Counted from the stretch's first letter, positions 22,381 through 34,520 are shown. The stretch: DNA of 64,000 nucleotides from Lactarius indigo (GCA_025766275.1 JAFKAC010000009.1:2108001-2172000), one strand, 5' to 3'. Notes: generated from the sequence alone by a model not told the origin. Numbers and translations: made by a program.

Positions 22381-24665
22381 ATGGGCGCAAGCGAATCTAG
22401 ATCGCGCGAGGAAGCGGACGACGCTACCGCAGGCGCAGCCGCTCAGGACTACTACGCGATCCTCGAAGTCGACGAGGACGCCAGTGCCGATGAGATCAGG
22501 GTGAGTTCGTACTCAACTCGGACACGCCCATGTGCCGCGATGACGATTGGCTGCATCTGATCAGAGCCACCTCGTCATGACAGCGTTCCTTCCGACGACT
22601 CGCACTCATCCATCACCCGGACAAAAATCATGACGACCCCGAAGGTGCGACCCGACGTTTCGCCGCGTTGCAGCAGGCATATGAGGTGGGTGTTCCGGTT
22701 TTGTGGGCCATCGTGACCTTCTTTCATCTGATCTTACACAATCTATCCCCCGATAGGTACTGAGTGACGAGCAGGCGAGCCACTCCGAGATTTCGTAGCA
22801 GTATTTGATCATCCCAGTCTCACCCCCGTCTCCGCTAGGAACGTGCTTGGTACGACTCACATAGGTCGGCCCTCGCCCCTGAACCAGATGCGGAGACCGT
22901 CATCAATGACATCAAGACCGGCGCCGTTCCTTCGCGTGCGCGCGATCGCGGGCTCACCGTGCGCCACATCCAGGCATTCCTGAACCCTTCGATGTGGTCG
23001 AGTTTCGATGATGGCGCAGGACGTGCGGGCCCATCGGTTTCCGAATGAATAGAATGCTCAACCGGCGTTTTGTCCTTACAGGGCTATTTCACCATATACC
23101 GAAATCTGTTTGATAGGCTCGCGAGAGAGGAACGACTTTCCAGCACCGTGGAATTTTCCTTCGTTTGGCTACTCAACGTGGGATTGGGCTGCACCGTCTA
23201 AAGAGCGTCCCTCCGAGGCGGCACGGCACTTCTATAACTTCTGGCTTAATTTTACCACGGACAAGGAGTTCGCCTGGTCCGACCAGTGGAATGTCTCGGA
23301 GGCCCCCGACCGGCAGGTCCGGAGGTAGGTCGACCAGACCCAAGCTCGTTTACTGCGACTCATGCCGCCAGGTTAATGGAGAAAGATAACAAAAAGGCCA
23401 GAGACAGGCGCGCGGAAGGAGTACAACGAGACCGTCAAGGTACGGCTGGCGCTCGATTCACCATCGATCGGGCTTCAATGACAGAACCCAGTAGGCTCTT
23501 GTCATGTTCGTGCGTAAACGCGACCCACGCTACAAGGCACACATCGCCCGCCAGGCTCAGTCTCCCACTGCCAACGCCCGCGAACTGGCGCGGGGACGAC
23601 GACCCCCAAAAGGGCGGCGCCAAGATCGACATTTGTCGTCCAGGACTGGCAGAAGGTCGCCGAGCTAAGCGATGCCGCGGCAGACTTGGAATGGGCGCGT
23701 GCTGAAGGCACCGAGGACGAAGAGTGGGAGTGCATCGCTTGCAACAAGACGTTCAGGAGCGAGGCTGCGTGGAACAGCCATGAAAGGAGCAAAAAACACC
23801 TTCGGACGGTGGAGCAGCTGAAACGCGAGATGCAAGAAGAGGAACTGGAGTTGGAACTTGGCCAAGGTGACGGCGAATTTGCGGACGCGAATGCCGAGGA
23901 CCACGAGGAAGTCGACGGTCAGGTCACAGCGAGCGCCGCTGCAACAACAGATGACATTGAGGACGAGGAACCGCTAGAGGCTTCTCCTGACCGTACACCT
24001 GCGCCCAACAAAGAGGAAGGTTCGACCGAGGCCCAAGATCTCGAAAGCCGCCCCGGCAGACAAAGGCGAATTCAAAAAAAGTCTCATACACCATCACTAG
24101 AACCATCACCAGCGCTCTCTGTTCCCGAGGTGTCCCAAATAGGTGCTGCACGGCATCAACAGACAGAAGGCGATTCCGAGCTGTCCCGAGAAAACCGTGA
24201 GACGCTGGACTCGGGAGAACCCCACGACGACGAGCAGGAGGATGACGAAAGCCGGCACTGCAAATCCCACCAAAGGGGAGATGTCAAAGCGGGAGAAGCG
24301 CAGAGCCCGTGAGGCTGCAAAGAAGGCGCGCGAAGGCGAAGCGAAAGGCGGCTGTGCAGTGAGTTTCCCCTCACCGAATTTTTTATTCAATTCGCCCCCG
24401 TGTTGGGAACATTTGACAGGAGTTTGCCGCGTTGGTATCTCCGGCGTTGGGCCACTGTTTCGGTCGCGTTTTGTCTTTTTTTCTTTTTGGGTTGGCTGTC
24501 ATCCTCTCATAACCGAAAACTTAATATTCAAAACAGTGCAACGTTTGTGGGGAGAAATTTGACAGCAAAACAAAGATGTTTGAGCATATCAACCGAGAGG
24601 GACATGCACTCGCACGCACAGGTGATGGGAATATACCAAAGAAAAAGGGAAAGAAGACGAGGTAG
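22381..24665 (+). CDS. JJJ1: JJJ1/DNAJC21-type J-protein
   Basis: Jjj1 stimulates Hsp70 (Ssa) on cytosolic pre-60S ribosomes to recycle export factors such as Arx1. The J domain is near the N-terminus: [35 protein letters not shown] (HPD present), [18 protein letters not shown]. The middle has [28 protein letters not shown] and [16 protein letters not shown]. Then a charged region with [16 protein letters not shown] and a first zinc finger [23 protein letters not shown]; a long acidic stretch; and a C-terminal finger [18 protein letters not shown], ending GKKTR. These two fingers are diagnostic. Between 23545 and 23640 the frame changes; a 65-nt intron with weak donor CA|GTCTCC would restore it, otherwise it is an indel. 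Confidence 0.93.
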
Positions 24666-24944
24666 TACGGTCCATTCTCACAGGTAGGGACGAGAGTGGA
24701 CGAATTGTAGGTTGTGCGGAACGTACAGTACATACGAATCTTGATCTGCACGTAAACGGATAGAACGGGCGATGGTTCCGTGACCCTCGTGTTGATGCAG
24801 GAATGCTATCATACCATATACAGCTGTACCAAGTGACTTGATCGAGACACGAACACGCAACGAACATCTCGTGCCGGAATTCGAACAAAAAATTCAAAAA
24901 CTGATCACAAGAATCGGTCAGGCCCGACGGAACATCGGGTCATC

Positions 24945-26326
24945 TCATCCCATAAGCTGCGACACGTCATCTGGGGGGTACTTGGTCTGTGAGAACGTGA
25001 GGAGTCTGGAAAAACGGCAATCAGCACACGGAGACAGTCCGTCCGAACGCAACAAGCTCACCGCTTTAGACTTTGGATATATTTCCGACTGACTTCGTCG
25101 TTCAAAACATGTGCCACTTGATCTGAAGAAATCTTTTCGCGCGCGGATCGCTCATGGATACTGGAGGGGGGGAGAACGATCAGCATTCGAAAAAGCTCTA
25201 TCCGGCAATTGCACCCACCCAACCATCGTGACTCCGATTGGCCACGGCGCATTCCCGATCGAAAGACGGAGATACGCGTCGTTGGCTCGCTGATACTGAC
25301 GCTTTTGCATATGGTGCACGATCTCTGCCAGACGTGGCAGCATGTCGTCCGGAATAGACTAAGGTACACCGGTGTCAAGGGAGAACAAGAACAAGAAGAA
25401 AGAAAACGAACTCGTGATCGCAGCAATTTGAAAAGTGGCTTCAAGTATTGAGCGGACTGCACTTGCGTCGCGGCGGCCAGCTTTCCCTGGGTCGTCCTTT
25501 TAACGTGCTCTGATGGCGTCGTGTTTAACGAATGGACATGTCAACGGAAGTAAACGTCTTACCGGGGCGTTCGGCCATACTTTCGCCCCATTCCTTGAGC
25601 ACCCTCTTGAGGGCATAGTAGATGATAGGGTACAACTTGTCCGGGTCCGTCTTGATAAGTGCCATGTCAAGCACCGCGATCTCCCCGTCACCAGACGCAG
25701 ACTCGTCTTTCTTCTTTCCCTTGCTGCCCTCGTCGGCGCCCGAGTTCGCATTGCGGTCCCTCATCAGCCGCTCGGCACTCTCGACGTCTTCCAGCGCCTT
25801 CCGGAAGTCATTCTGCCCACCCACGCGCTCGTGGCCCTTCTCCTCGATGAGTTCGAGCGCACGCAGGCGCAGACGCCGTTCCTTGTCCGACTCGCCGAAC
25901 AACCGGATTGGCTGGCCCTTCGCACGAAGACGGCGTATGGTCTCTTCGTTGGAAATGTTGAAGCTACGCCGGTAGCTGGGGGAGGTGTGCCTGTGCCCAT
26001 GTCGGGGGCTGGAGAGGCGGTCGAGCGCGCAGCACTGGGTAATGAGGGGGCTAGCGACGTAGAGCGACTGGAACCGTTATTCTAAGCTCCAGCGACGTCT
26101 CAATATCTCGGTGTAGATTAGAGAGAAATGGTGAAAACGCACTTTGGGCGGCGCGGTCTGCTCTGCCTCCGCCTCTGCCTTCTTGGCTGCCTCCTCGCGC
26201 GCCTTGCGCTCTTCCTCTTCTTTCATCCGCTTCTATATCACCTCTCCGCATGTATTTGTTAGGGCGTGGTGGCCCATTATCGCGAGCTTTGCGTTTAGAT
26301 GCGATTTCAGCTTTGAGCGCGTCCAT
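24945..26326 (-). CDS. PRP18: PRP18, second-step pre-mRNA splicing factor
   Basis: Prp18 acts in the spliceosome at exon ligation together with Slu7. The start at 26326 gives MDALKAEIASKRKARDNG and PPRPNKYMRRGDIE, followed by a charged helix, then FNISNEETIRRLRAKGQPIRLFGESDKERRLRLR, the conserved N-terminal splicing-factor motif. The C-terminal Prp18 domain follows: DPDKLYPIIYYALKRVLKEW, MLPRLAEIVHHMQKRQYQRA, ANDAYLRLSIGNAPWPIGVTMVG, IHERSAREKISSDQVAHVLND, RKYIQSLKR, and after an intron LLTFSQTKYPPDDVSQLMG. Just after RRGDIE (about 26238) the reading frame steps by one base into RMKEEEERKAREEAAKK with no possible intron, so an indel is likely. Family assignment is certain. Confidence 0.95.
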
Positions 26327-26415
26327 GTTGGTAGGAGTGTGATTATCTAAGCATGGAAATCCGAACTTATTCGCGCGTTTCCGTTCTGGGAACGACCTTT
26401 TAACACCCCATCACT
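26327..26415. promoter_or_regulatory. Very short divergent promoter PRP18 / COX12
   Basis: Only 89 bases separate the two start codons, the shortest head-to-head gap in the window. Both 5' leaders must be tiny or the transcripts overlap. No distinct motif can be assigned. Confidence 0.45.
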
Positions 26416-26978
26416 ATGTCCGACGCCGAAGCCACTCAGAGGTGCGCTGTCTGCACCTTTTTTTGAGAGATAAAAATTCACAAACTATGCAGCAAATACG
26501 TCCTCCAGACTGCTGGGTTTGACGGTACATAGCAACAATGGTCTGCTGGGAATTATTTGGGGTTTGCTGACGTTTCTCACCCCAGCCCGCTTCCCTTACA
26601 CCAACCAGACAAGACACTGGTAAGGCTGACCCCTCTAAGGCTATGTCTCTTTTTCTCTTACCCCAGACTGTGCAAGTTACCAAAATTACACCGACTACTT
26701 CAAGTGCATCGCTGCCAAAGGCGAGGATTTCGCGCCATGCAAGCAGTTCAAGCGTGCCTACAACTCGCTTTGCCCCAGTCAGTCACTTTTTCCGAGCTGC
26801 TTTATTGAATTTGGTGTATTAATATGTATGTTCTGCTCAGATGAATGGGTGTGTTACATTTTTATTTCTCGCTCGTTCCCTCTACTGCAGAGAATGACCG
26901 ACTCTTGTGTCTCTGCAGATCGGCAAGTGGGACGAGGAGAGGGAAAATGGCACCTTCCCCGCGTCTCTAGAGCCTTGA
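26416..26978 (+). CDS. COX12: COX12, cytochrome c oxidase subunit 6B
   Basis: This is a small intermembrane-space subunit of complex IV at the dimer interface. Exons assemble to MSDAEATQSKYVLQTAGFD, ARFPYTNQTRHCTQNYTDYF, KCIAAKGEDFAPCKQF, KRAYNSLCPNEWIGKWDEER and ENGTFPASLEP. The CX9C pair (CTQNYTDYFKC) and CX10C pair (CKQFKRAYNSLC) of subunit 6B are present and the length (about 85 residues) is normal. At least four introns of 50-130 nt split the short coding region. It runs in the same direction as AP-3 beta downstream. Confidence 0.95.
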
Positions 26979-27503
26979 CCTTCTGTGTTCATCAATAGTG
27001 TTTGTAGAGAGCTGGCAACTAAATACAAGCGGGCACATCATCAGGTTTCGGCAGAGTACTTGCACAAGTTGATTATACGACTGGGTTGTGGTAGTGGAAC
27101 GGTTACTTGTGAGTATTGAGCCTTTTTTTTTTTTTCAAAACTTCAAGAGTCTTCAAATACTATCCGGATATGTTGTACACGACGTCCGAACGAGCGATGC
27201 ATGTTGGATGCATGACAGTTGTTTTGCATTTTACGTATTGACATCGTTGCTTGTGGCTTTTATATGAATGGCATCACGTAGTCGCCAGTGATGGGCACGC
27301 AAGATGTTAAGAGTCAGAGCTAGTTGTGCTAAGTATCGCAAACCCGTCTCGGTTGTCCCTGAAACGAGGGCAAGGCAATAGACTGGCAATAGTTGCGTTT
27401 GCTCGGACCGGGGTCGGGCCCCGCTTCCGGGCCAGCTTGGCGTATTGATGCATTGCTGATTCGTTGAACGTCAGTTACTCAGAGCACGCATGCGAGTCCA
27501 CAG
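26979..27503. other. Intergenic, COX12 3' end to AP-3 beta promoter
   Basis: These 525 bases hold a T run (27124-27135), AT-rich 3' sequence and then a GC-rich segment before the AP-3 beta ATG. No ORF is credible. Confidence 0.5.
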
Positions 27504-30356
27504 ATGTCGGGTATCAATTTCAACTCATGGACAGAAAATGCCACCCGCCTGGGTATGCGTATACAAGAGACCCTCGCAGAGCGCACGAAAGATCTAACTG
27601 GTAGCGGCGCTGGTTACTACGACACGGGCGAGGACAAGACGAAGAACATCAAAGCGCAGCTGGACTCTGGAAGTGATCGGGAGAAGCTCGAAGCGATGAA
27701 GCGCCTCATTGCTGTGAGTGTCACCTCACGGCTATATTCATCGTGCGTCACCTGGTCAAATGGTACCAGATGATCTCAAAAGGCCGAAACGTATCAGAAT
27801 ACTTCGCCCAAGTGGTCAAGAATGTCGCGGCGTCCAACATAGAGGTTCGCAAGCTCGTGTACATCTATCTCCTGCGCTATGCCGAGGCCGAACCCGACCT
27901 GGCGTTGCTTTCGATCAACACGTTTCAACGCGATCTCGCAGGACAGTTCGCCACTTATACGCGCGATGGCGCTGCGCGTCTTGTCTGGCATCCGTGTGCC
28001 GACCATCGCGGGTTTAGTTGTACTAGCAATCAAAAAATGTGCTGCAGATACGAGCCCATATGTGCGCAAGGCAGCGGCGCTGTCCATACCAAAATGTTAC
28101 AGGTGCGTCTCACTCACGCTGCGGAGCACCATCTTCTCAACAATGGCCCTTGGCAGTTTGGATGAGTCACAGTTACCCTCTTTGATCGAAATCCTATCGA
28201 CACTCCTGCGCGATCGCTCCCCGCTGTCCGTGGGCAGCGTTGCCATTGCCTTTGAAGCGGTGTGCCCTACTCGTCTGGACCTCTTGCATCTGCACTACCG
28301 ACGCTTGTGTCGGGTGCTTATCGATGTAGACGAATGGGGTCAAGTGAATCTCCTCGAACTTCTGGTTCGGTACGCCAGGACAATGCTGCCTCGTCCGACT
28401 GCATCGCAGGATAGTCCGGATAAAGAGACAGAAGAATTAGACCAGGACCTCGAACTCCTATTGGTGTCGGCCGAGCCGTTGTTCCAGTCATGTAACCCCG
28501 CGGTAAGTGTGTGAGTTTCGTGATCTCCTCTGCATGACTTGAAGACTTCGCAGGTTGTAATGTCTGTATCTCGCGCGTTCTATTACCTAGCCCTACCATC
28601 ACGGCACCACAAAATAGTTCATCCGTTACTCCGACTTCTTGCAGTTTCACCAGAGATTGAACGCGTGGTTTTGGCACACGTTCTTTCTATTTCGTATACA
28701 TCTCCGGTAGGTCGTTTTTGCGCCTGAGCTTATCTGGTTGTTGAGTGGTGGTAGCACTTGTTCTCTTCACATTATACCCGCTTCGTTGTTCGAACAGATG
28801 ACAGCACCCAAGTAAAGGACACAAAGACGCGCCTCTTACGAAATTTCGTCACCGTTGACAATTACCAAGCTCTGCTGCGCGAATTTGTGGTCAGTCCCGT
28901 TCTCACCCGTTCCTCTGGATATAACTTGCCAACTCTATTTATTTTATTTTATTACTTCAATCAGGACTATACGGATGACGTAGATGAAACACTAGTGGCT
29001 GGTGCGATCCAGGGGATTGGGCACATAGCCCGCAATCTTCCCGAATCAACCGCTCAATGTCTCAATGCGTTAATGGCATGCATCAAGAGTCCCCACGGTG
29101 GGTTCGATTTCTATTCCCATTCCCACTCCACTTTGACAGTCCGCTCGTCGGGGCTGAACAATTCTCGCAGACCCTGTCGTAGCGAGCGCCGTCGTCGAAC
29201 TCAAAACTCTCGTTCAAGCTCAGATGCACACCGCTTCTCATCCCGGCCCGTCATCGGCGCCACTGACGATCGTCGAACGCCTTGCGTATCGCATCGATGA
29301 GATCCGGCACGCCAAGGCACGGGCGTGCGTCGTCTGGCTCGTCGGCCAGTACGCCGCGGACGACTCGCCGACTGCCGTGGTGGAGGGGGTGGCGCCGTGG
29401 GCGCCGGACGTACTCCGCAAGGTTGCAAAGTCGTTTCGCGATGAGGTACGTAGCTTGTCACTCGCAGTTGAGTTCGTTTGCTAACCCGCTTATTATTATT
29501 TTCAAAGACAATAGCCGTGAAGCTGCAGGCGATCACGCTCGCCGCTAAACTCCTCGTATTATCGCCGTCACACGCCACGCTAACGCAACTTGGCAAGTAC
29601 GTATTCGCACTCGCGCGTTACGACCGTAACTACGACGTGCGCGATCGCGGACGCATGCTCCAGCAGCTCCTCGCGGGGGTGGTACCGGGCATTGGTGCGA
29701 TGGACGCCAGGGATGTTGGCGGCGTCGTGCTCCGGCGCGCACAGGTGCGCATCGTGCTGTTCGAGGGCAAAGAGCACGCGCACGCAACAGCCCACCCCGA
29801 GTCTCGCGGCGAGCGTCTCGGCACGCTCGGCCTCGTCCTCGGGCGCGATGTTCCTCCTGCCCACGCACGCATCCTGCCAGACTGGCTTGAGCACGGCGTT
29901 GAGTCAACCCTCCGTGACTCGCCAGACGACTTTGCGCCGTCCGTGCCGGCGCCCACCGCCTTTGGACACGTCGCTACGGCCGCCGCTCTGCGCGCTGGAG
30001 CTGCGACTGGAGGCCGCTCGTCTCCCATCGTCGTGCTCACCCCCGCTGGGTCTGGAGGGCCTTCGCCGGCGGGAAGCGTGCCAAACAGGGGTGGGTGGAC
30101 GGATCTAGACAAATTCTATGCGAGCGAAAGCGAAGAGGAAGAAGAGAGCGACGAAGACGAAGACGGAGACGAAGAAGACGAAGAAGAGGATGGGGAGGGG
30201 GAGGGGGAGGAGGAAGGCACGGAGGGATCTGATGACGAGGAAGAGGAGAGCGAACATCAGTCAGGGGGTGACAAAGATCCTGGCGGTAGTCCGCCTCGGA
30301 CCCCAGAAGACAGCGATGCTGAGGGCAGCAGTAGCAGGAAGGCCGCGGTCAGATGA
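27504..30356 (+). CDS. APL6: AP-3 adaptor complex subunit beta
   Basis: This is the large beta subunit of the AP-3 adaptor, which sorts cargo from Golgi/endosomes to the vacuole. It starts [19 protein letters not shown] and [19 protein letters not shown], then [33 protein letters not shown] and [18 protein letters not shown], which is the adaptin armadillo trunk. Further blocks: [108 protein letters not shown] and [14 protein letters not shown]. The C-terminal part becomes Gly/Pro-rich and ends in a long Glu/Asp hinge (about 30115-30260); I see no ear domain after it. About seven short introns fit. Confidence 0.94.
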
Positions 30357-30654
30357 CGAGGCAAGTACCTTCGTTTCTGGGTTCGAGGGTCAGAATGCAG
30401 GAAATTTACTGCCGTTGTAAAATATCCCCGAAAGAGGGAAAGGGGGAGCGCTTTGCATACTTTTTGAGGGAAGGAACGTCCGTGGTCATGGTAGGGGAAA
30501 ACTGATCGTGAGCGTGTAAGCCTACTGATGTGAACTTAAGCGGAGAAACAAACTGAACGACTCATTGACGGCAAATCACACCATCTCCGCTGCCTGGAAT
30601 GGTGTCGGACTTCGTTCGAACAAGGTACAGCTGTATTAGATCGTTTCCGGGAGA

Positions 30655-32085
30655 ACATGCGATACCCCTTCTCTCCTCGTCCTTCCGGTCGGCCGCGGGA
30701 CAACCCAGTTTCGGGCGGCCCTAGAAAATCAAGAAAGTGTCGCTAAGCTGAAACAGCCAAGTCCTCTTTTTTTTTTTGAACCATCTTTATCCTAGAATGT
30801 GTACCATGGGTACAGACTGGTCATAGCCGAGACTAGATTTGGAGATAGCCAACTCCTCTCCCCCCCCTTCTTGGTGGGAGCAAAGCGTAGTACAGCGGCT
30901 ATCGACCGACCCAGCCACCCGTCAGCTCTGGAGGATCGCATAGATTTACAGCCACCACACAACTGACGTACCTCGTTGTTAAAGATACGACCCCGGATGC
31001 CACCGCAGTACTAGTCGCCATAGTATGCATCGGGGGACCACCGAACGAGTGTGCAAGGGCGTTAGCGTGGAGCACGGAGCGAACGAGGGAGGCAATTTTT
31101 CTGTACGTACATGTTCTTTGGGAAGTTCCTCTCTTCAAGCACGTAGGTAGCGATCGACCTCAGGCACCCCGCCTGTCGTCTTCCCGATACAGCGAACAGT
31201 CTAACCTATAGCTCGGTGCTCGTAATCGAGCCGCGGGAGACACGCGCGTAGGCCGTCTGATAGAGCCTTCTGTAGAATATAAAATGATCCAGGTCGTCCT
31301 TGTCGATGTCGTGAACGCGGCCATCCCTCGCCATGATGTTGTAAGGTGCAATTGTTGGAAACGGAGAGCTCGGGCACGACCAGAAGCGAACAGGGCATTC
31401 AAAACACTCAATGTATGGATCTGTGACGACATCTAAGCGGGTCTGGGTGCGACGCGCACATTCTCCGCGCAAGTTCTGTCGCTTGTAGAGGGGTTTCCTC
31501 TGATCGGGCCAGCCAAAATAATGAAAACCAGACACCAAAGACCACCTGTCCGTTACGTAGGCACGACAACCGCCGTGGCGTACACATCAATCACATCCGC
31601 AATAGCAGGTGTATGGTTGCTCTCTGGAGAGGGAGAGATTGTGGTGGGATCCGAGAACATGGAACTATGCGCAGAAAATGTCGCCGGACGATTGAGAACA
31701 TGAAAGCACGCAGGTGTGCTGTGCTTGTTAGGTCCTGGCTCAACACACTATGCGACCTGTGAATAATTGGTGGAGGGACTAGGCAAAAAAACGCACGTAG
31801 CCCGGGTTCTTGGAAAAAAAACACCTCAGTGATGTTGTCAACGAACAGAGTGTCCGCACTCACGGATACCTACCTCGGCTTCTGTGAACTGCGGTGTGTC
31901 AACAATATGAACAACCTCGAGGCCAGAAGGCTCTTGCTTACTGCAGATCTGTCTCGAGTAGTCCAGAGGTTAAGGTCATGTCGCAGAACAGATCCCGTGG
32001 TTGCTCTGGCTATCACGCCCTGTTGTTGTTGATGCCAAAATGCGCCGTCCAGATGCCAACGTTCAACGTTCAATATTAAATATCC
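30655..32085. repeat. Diverged direct repeat, copy A of CWH43 3' region
   Basis: This segment matches about 32970-34520 in the same orientation. Shared blocks include the 3' flank (CATGCGATAC, CAACCCAGTT, AAGAAAGTG..GCTAAGC), GCATAGATTTA, GGTCCAGGTCGTCC-type sequence (GTCGTGAACGCGGCCATC), CCAGAAGCGAACAGGG and, at the far end, the exon encoding LETDL. Small indels separate the copies, so the event is not recent. The copy stops about 180 bases before the eL39 start codon. Confidence 0.85.
30900..32085 (-). pseudogene. Truncated, decayed copy of CWH43 C-terminal exons
   Basis: Read on the minus strand, this segment encodes remnants of the CWH43 endonuclease/phosphatase-like domain: [21 protein letters not shown] and YRRLYQTAYARVSRGSITSTEL align with [21 protein letters not shown] and [22 protein letters not shown] of the intact gene. 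The copy has lost the RWCEY residues between the two blocks, hits a stop directly after STEL, and is frame-broken in the exon equivalent to [15 protein letters not shown]. Splice-site positions are partly conserved. No upstream transmembrane part is present. It looks like a relic of a partial duplication; a regulatory antisense role would be speculation. Confidence 0.85.
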
Positions 32086-32265
32086 TAGCACATGCACGGG
32101 TACCCAATGTCGGCACCTTCTGAGCGGGCCGATAGCTTGGGCAAGATTTGTCATCGCTGGTGCTGTACAGTTCTATCACAATCTAACCTTAATTTCGTTT
32201 ACCACCACTGCTCACGAACCGTCCGTCCAGACACAGCGACAAAACACGAACCAGGGCCCGGAGTA

Positions 32266-32599
32266 ATGGTCAGTATTGTCACCACCAAGCTTTTCTTGCG
32301 GGGGCCCGCTCAATCCTCTATCAACAGCCGTCCCAAAAATCCTTCCGAACAAAACGAATCCTCGCCAAGGCCGCCCGTCAGAATCGGTAAGTAGCAACTC
32401 TTCCTGTCTGCAGCCGCCGGCCCACTAACGTCGAGACCATAGGCCCATCCCCCAGTGGTTCCGTCTGAAGACGGATACCAAGATCCAGGTGCGTCATCAA
32501 CAATTAATTACGACGACGAATCGATAGTGCTAACATCTTTTGGTGATGCAGTATAACGCCAAGCGCCGTCATTGGAGGCGCACGAAGCTGAACATCTGA
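32266..32599 (+). CDS. RPL39: Ribosomal protein eL39
   Basis: This is a 51-residue protein of the large ribosomal subunit, lining the nascent-chain exit tunnel. Four exons: 32266-32268 (ATG alone), 32328-32386, 32443-32488 and 32552-32599. All introns are GT-AG and phases agree. The protein is M, PSQKSFRTKRILAKAARQN, RPIPQWFRLKTDTKIQ, YNAKRRHWRRTKLNI, matching the family over its full length. It was too fragmented to show as an ORF. It lies between the decayed CWH43 copy and intact CWH43; its promoter is confined to the roughly 180 bases left by the duplication edge. Confidence 0.96.
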
Positions 32600-33187
32600 A
32601 CACTGCACGTCAAGGACACAGTTTTGTGGAACTCTTGTAGAGATGCAGATACTGATGGATGCGTGTGTCGCCGATATGTAACCTCCCATATGCCGCCTCC
32701 TCCCTTACATGTTTTTTCGCGCCTATACGCATGACCGCACTGTATCAATCCCATCCTTCGTGTCAGGGTCTATTAGCAGACATACGCGTTGCACGATAGC
32801 TGTGCCGTAGGAACAGCGAAAAAATGGCAAAAGTCTACCGGCTACAGTGGAAGCTATTGAGAAAACAATGGGAACCCCAATGCAATCTAGCAACTGTGAG
32901 GCCGTGAGGCCCTTCCCAATATCAATGAGGGTGCCGAGCTTTATTCAAGCAAGGGATATAGATATTGGATTACATGCGATACATCATCCCCTATCTCTCT
33001 GTTAGCCCGCGGAACAACCCAGTTGCCAGCAGCCCTGGACTAGGGAAAAGGAGAGACAAATAACAAGAAAGTGCCGCTAAGCCAGAAGTGCCAGACGTCT
33101 AGCGCTAGCCGCCAACCGCCTCTTCCCTCTCCCTTCTTGGCGAGATCAAAGCGCAGGCTCTGGGGGTAATTTGTAGTACAGGGGCTG
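32600..33187. other. Intergenic between eL39 and CWH43
   Basis: This gap lies between convergent genes. From about 32970 to 33187 it contains the 3' flank of repeat copy B, matched in copy A at 30655-30900. The part before 32970 has no recognisable ORF or repeat. Confidence 0.55.
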
Positions 33188-34520
33188 TCAATTACGGTCA
33201 CCCGTCAGCTGCCAAGGCCGCATAGATTTAAGCTCACTACATGAACGTTCTGCTTACCGTGTTAAAGACATGATAGAAATGACCCCGGACGCCACCGGAA
33301 TGCTCGTCGCCATAGTATGCATCAGGGAACCACTGAGAGAGCGTTAGCATAAGACACGGTGTCGGGAACAAGGGAGGCGAGAGGAGGCGACATGTTTTTT
33401 CTGTACGTACGTGTTCCTTGGGAAGCTCCTCTTTCCAAGCGCGTAGGTAGCGATCAGCCTCAGCCACCTCGCCTGTCGTCTTCCCGTACCGGGGTATGGC
33501 GAACTGCCCGACCTGCAGCTCCGTGTCCGTGATCGAGCCACGGGAGATGCGCGCATAGGCTGTTCGATAGAGCCCGCGGTAGAATATGTACTCGCACCAA
33601 CGGTCCAGGTCGTCCTTGTCGATGTCGTGAACGCGGCCATCTCTCACCATGATGTCGTAAGGCGCAGCTGTTGGTAAAACGGGAGTTCGGGCACGACCAG
33701 AAGCGAACAGGGACAGGGTACTCACGACGCTCGGCGTGTGGACTTGTGACGACATATCCAAGGAAGATAAGCGGATCCGGGTACGACGCGGACATGATCC
33801 GTGCGAGTTCCGTCGCCTGTAGCTCTCGGTCGAGAGGGGTCTCCTCTTTGATCTGGTCAGCCAAAATAATGGGTGTCAGATGCCAAGGATCTCCTACCCT
33901 GTCCGTTATGCGCGACAATCACTGTGACGTTCATCCCATACACGTCGATCACGGCCTCGATGGCTGGTGCAAGTTCGCCCTCTGGAGAGGGCAAGAGGTG
34001 GTGATGGGACTTGAGAATAGGGAACTATATAACGGAAAATGTCAATACGAAGTGGTGATTGAGAGAGACGACAGACCTTTGATAAGAGCACGCAGCCCCA
34101 GGTGTGCTTGTTGGGTCCTGGCCCAATGTCAACATACTATGTGGCATGTGAGTAGTCGGTGGAGGAAGACTCTACTGAAAGACGCACGTAGCCCAGGTCT
34201 TCCACCGCCACACGTGTACTTGGAAGAAAAACATGTCAGTGACGTCGTCAGTGAAGAGATTGCTCGCGCTCACAGATCCCTGCTTCCGAATACTGGCCTC
34301 TGTACACATCGTCATCAACATTATGAGCCAGTTGAAAGAAAACGGCCATCGCTTACGTGCAGATCTGTCTCGAGCAGACCAACAACGTCAAGGTCCATGT
34401 CACGGAACAAGTCCCGCATGCCGTGCTGACTGTCACGCCCTGCATTATCGATGCCAAAGTGCACCGCCCAAATGCCAGCATTCAATATCCTGGCGCGTGC
34501 ATGCGCCGGCGCGGGAACTG
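32970..34520. repeat. Direct repeat, copy B (3' part of intact CWH43 plus flank)
   Basis: This is the source-like copy of the repeat at 30655-32085. It covers the last CWH43 exons and about 200 bases of 3' flank. It stays open and in phase, whereas copy A has deletions and stops, so copy B is the functional one. Confidence 0.8.

Noticed and set aside
24838..25092. 84-codon + strand ORF after JJJ1
   Set aside because: It overlaps the 3' end of PRP18 on the other strand and has no family signal.
30115..30260. GA-rich stretch as a repeat or satellite
   Set aside because: It encodes the acidic hinge of AP-3 beta in frame, so it is coding low complexity.
33671..34429. 252-codon + strand ORF over CWH43
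   Set aside because: It is antisense to C-terminal CWH43 exons and their introns, with no family signal.
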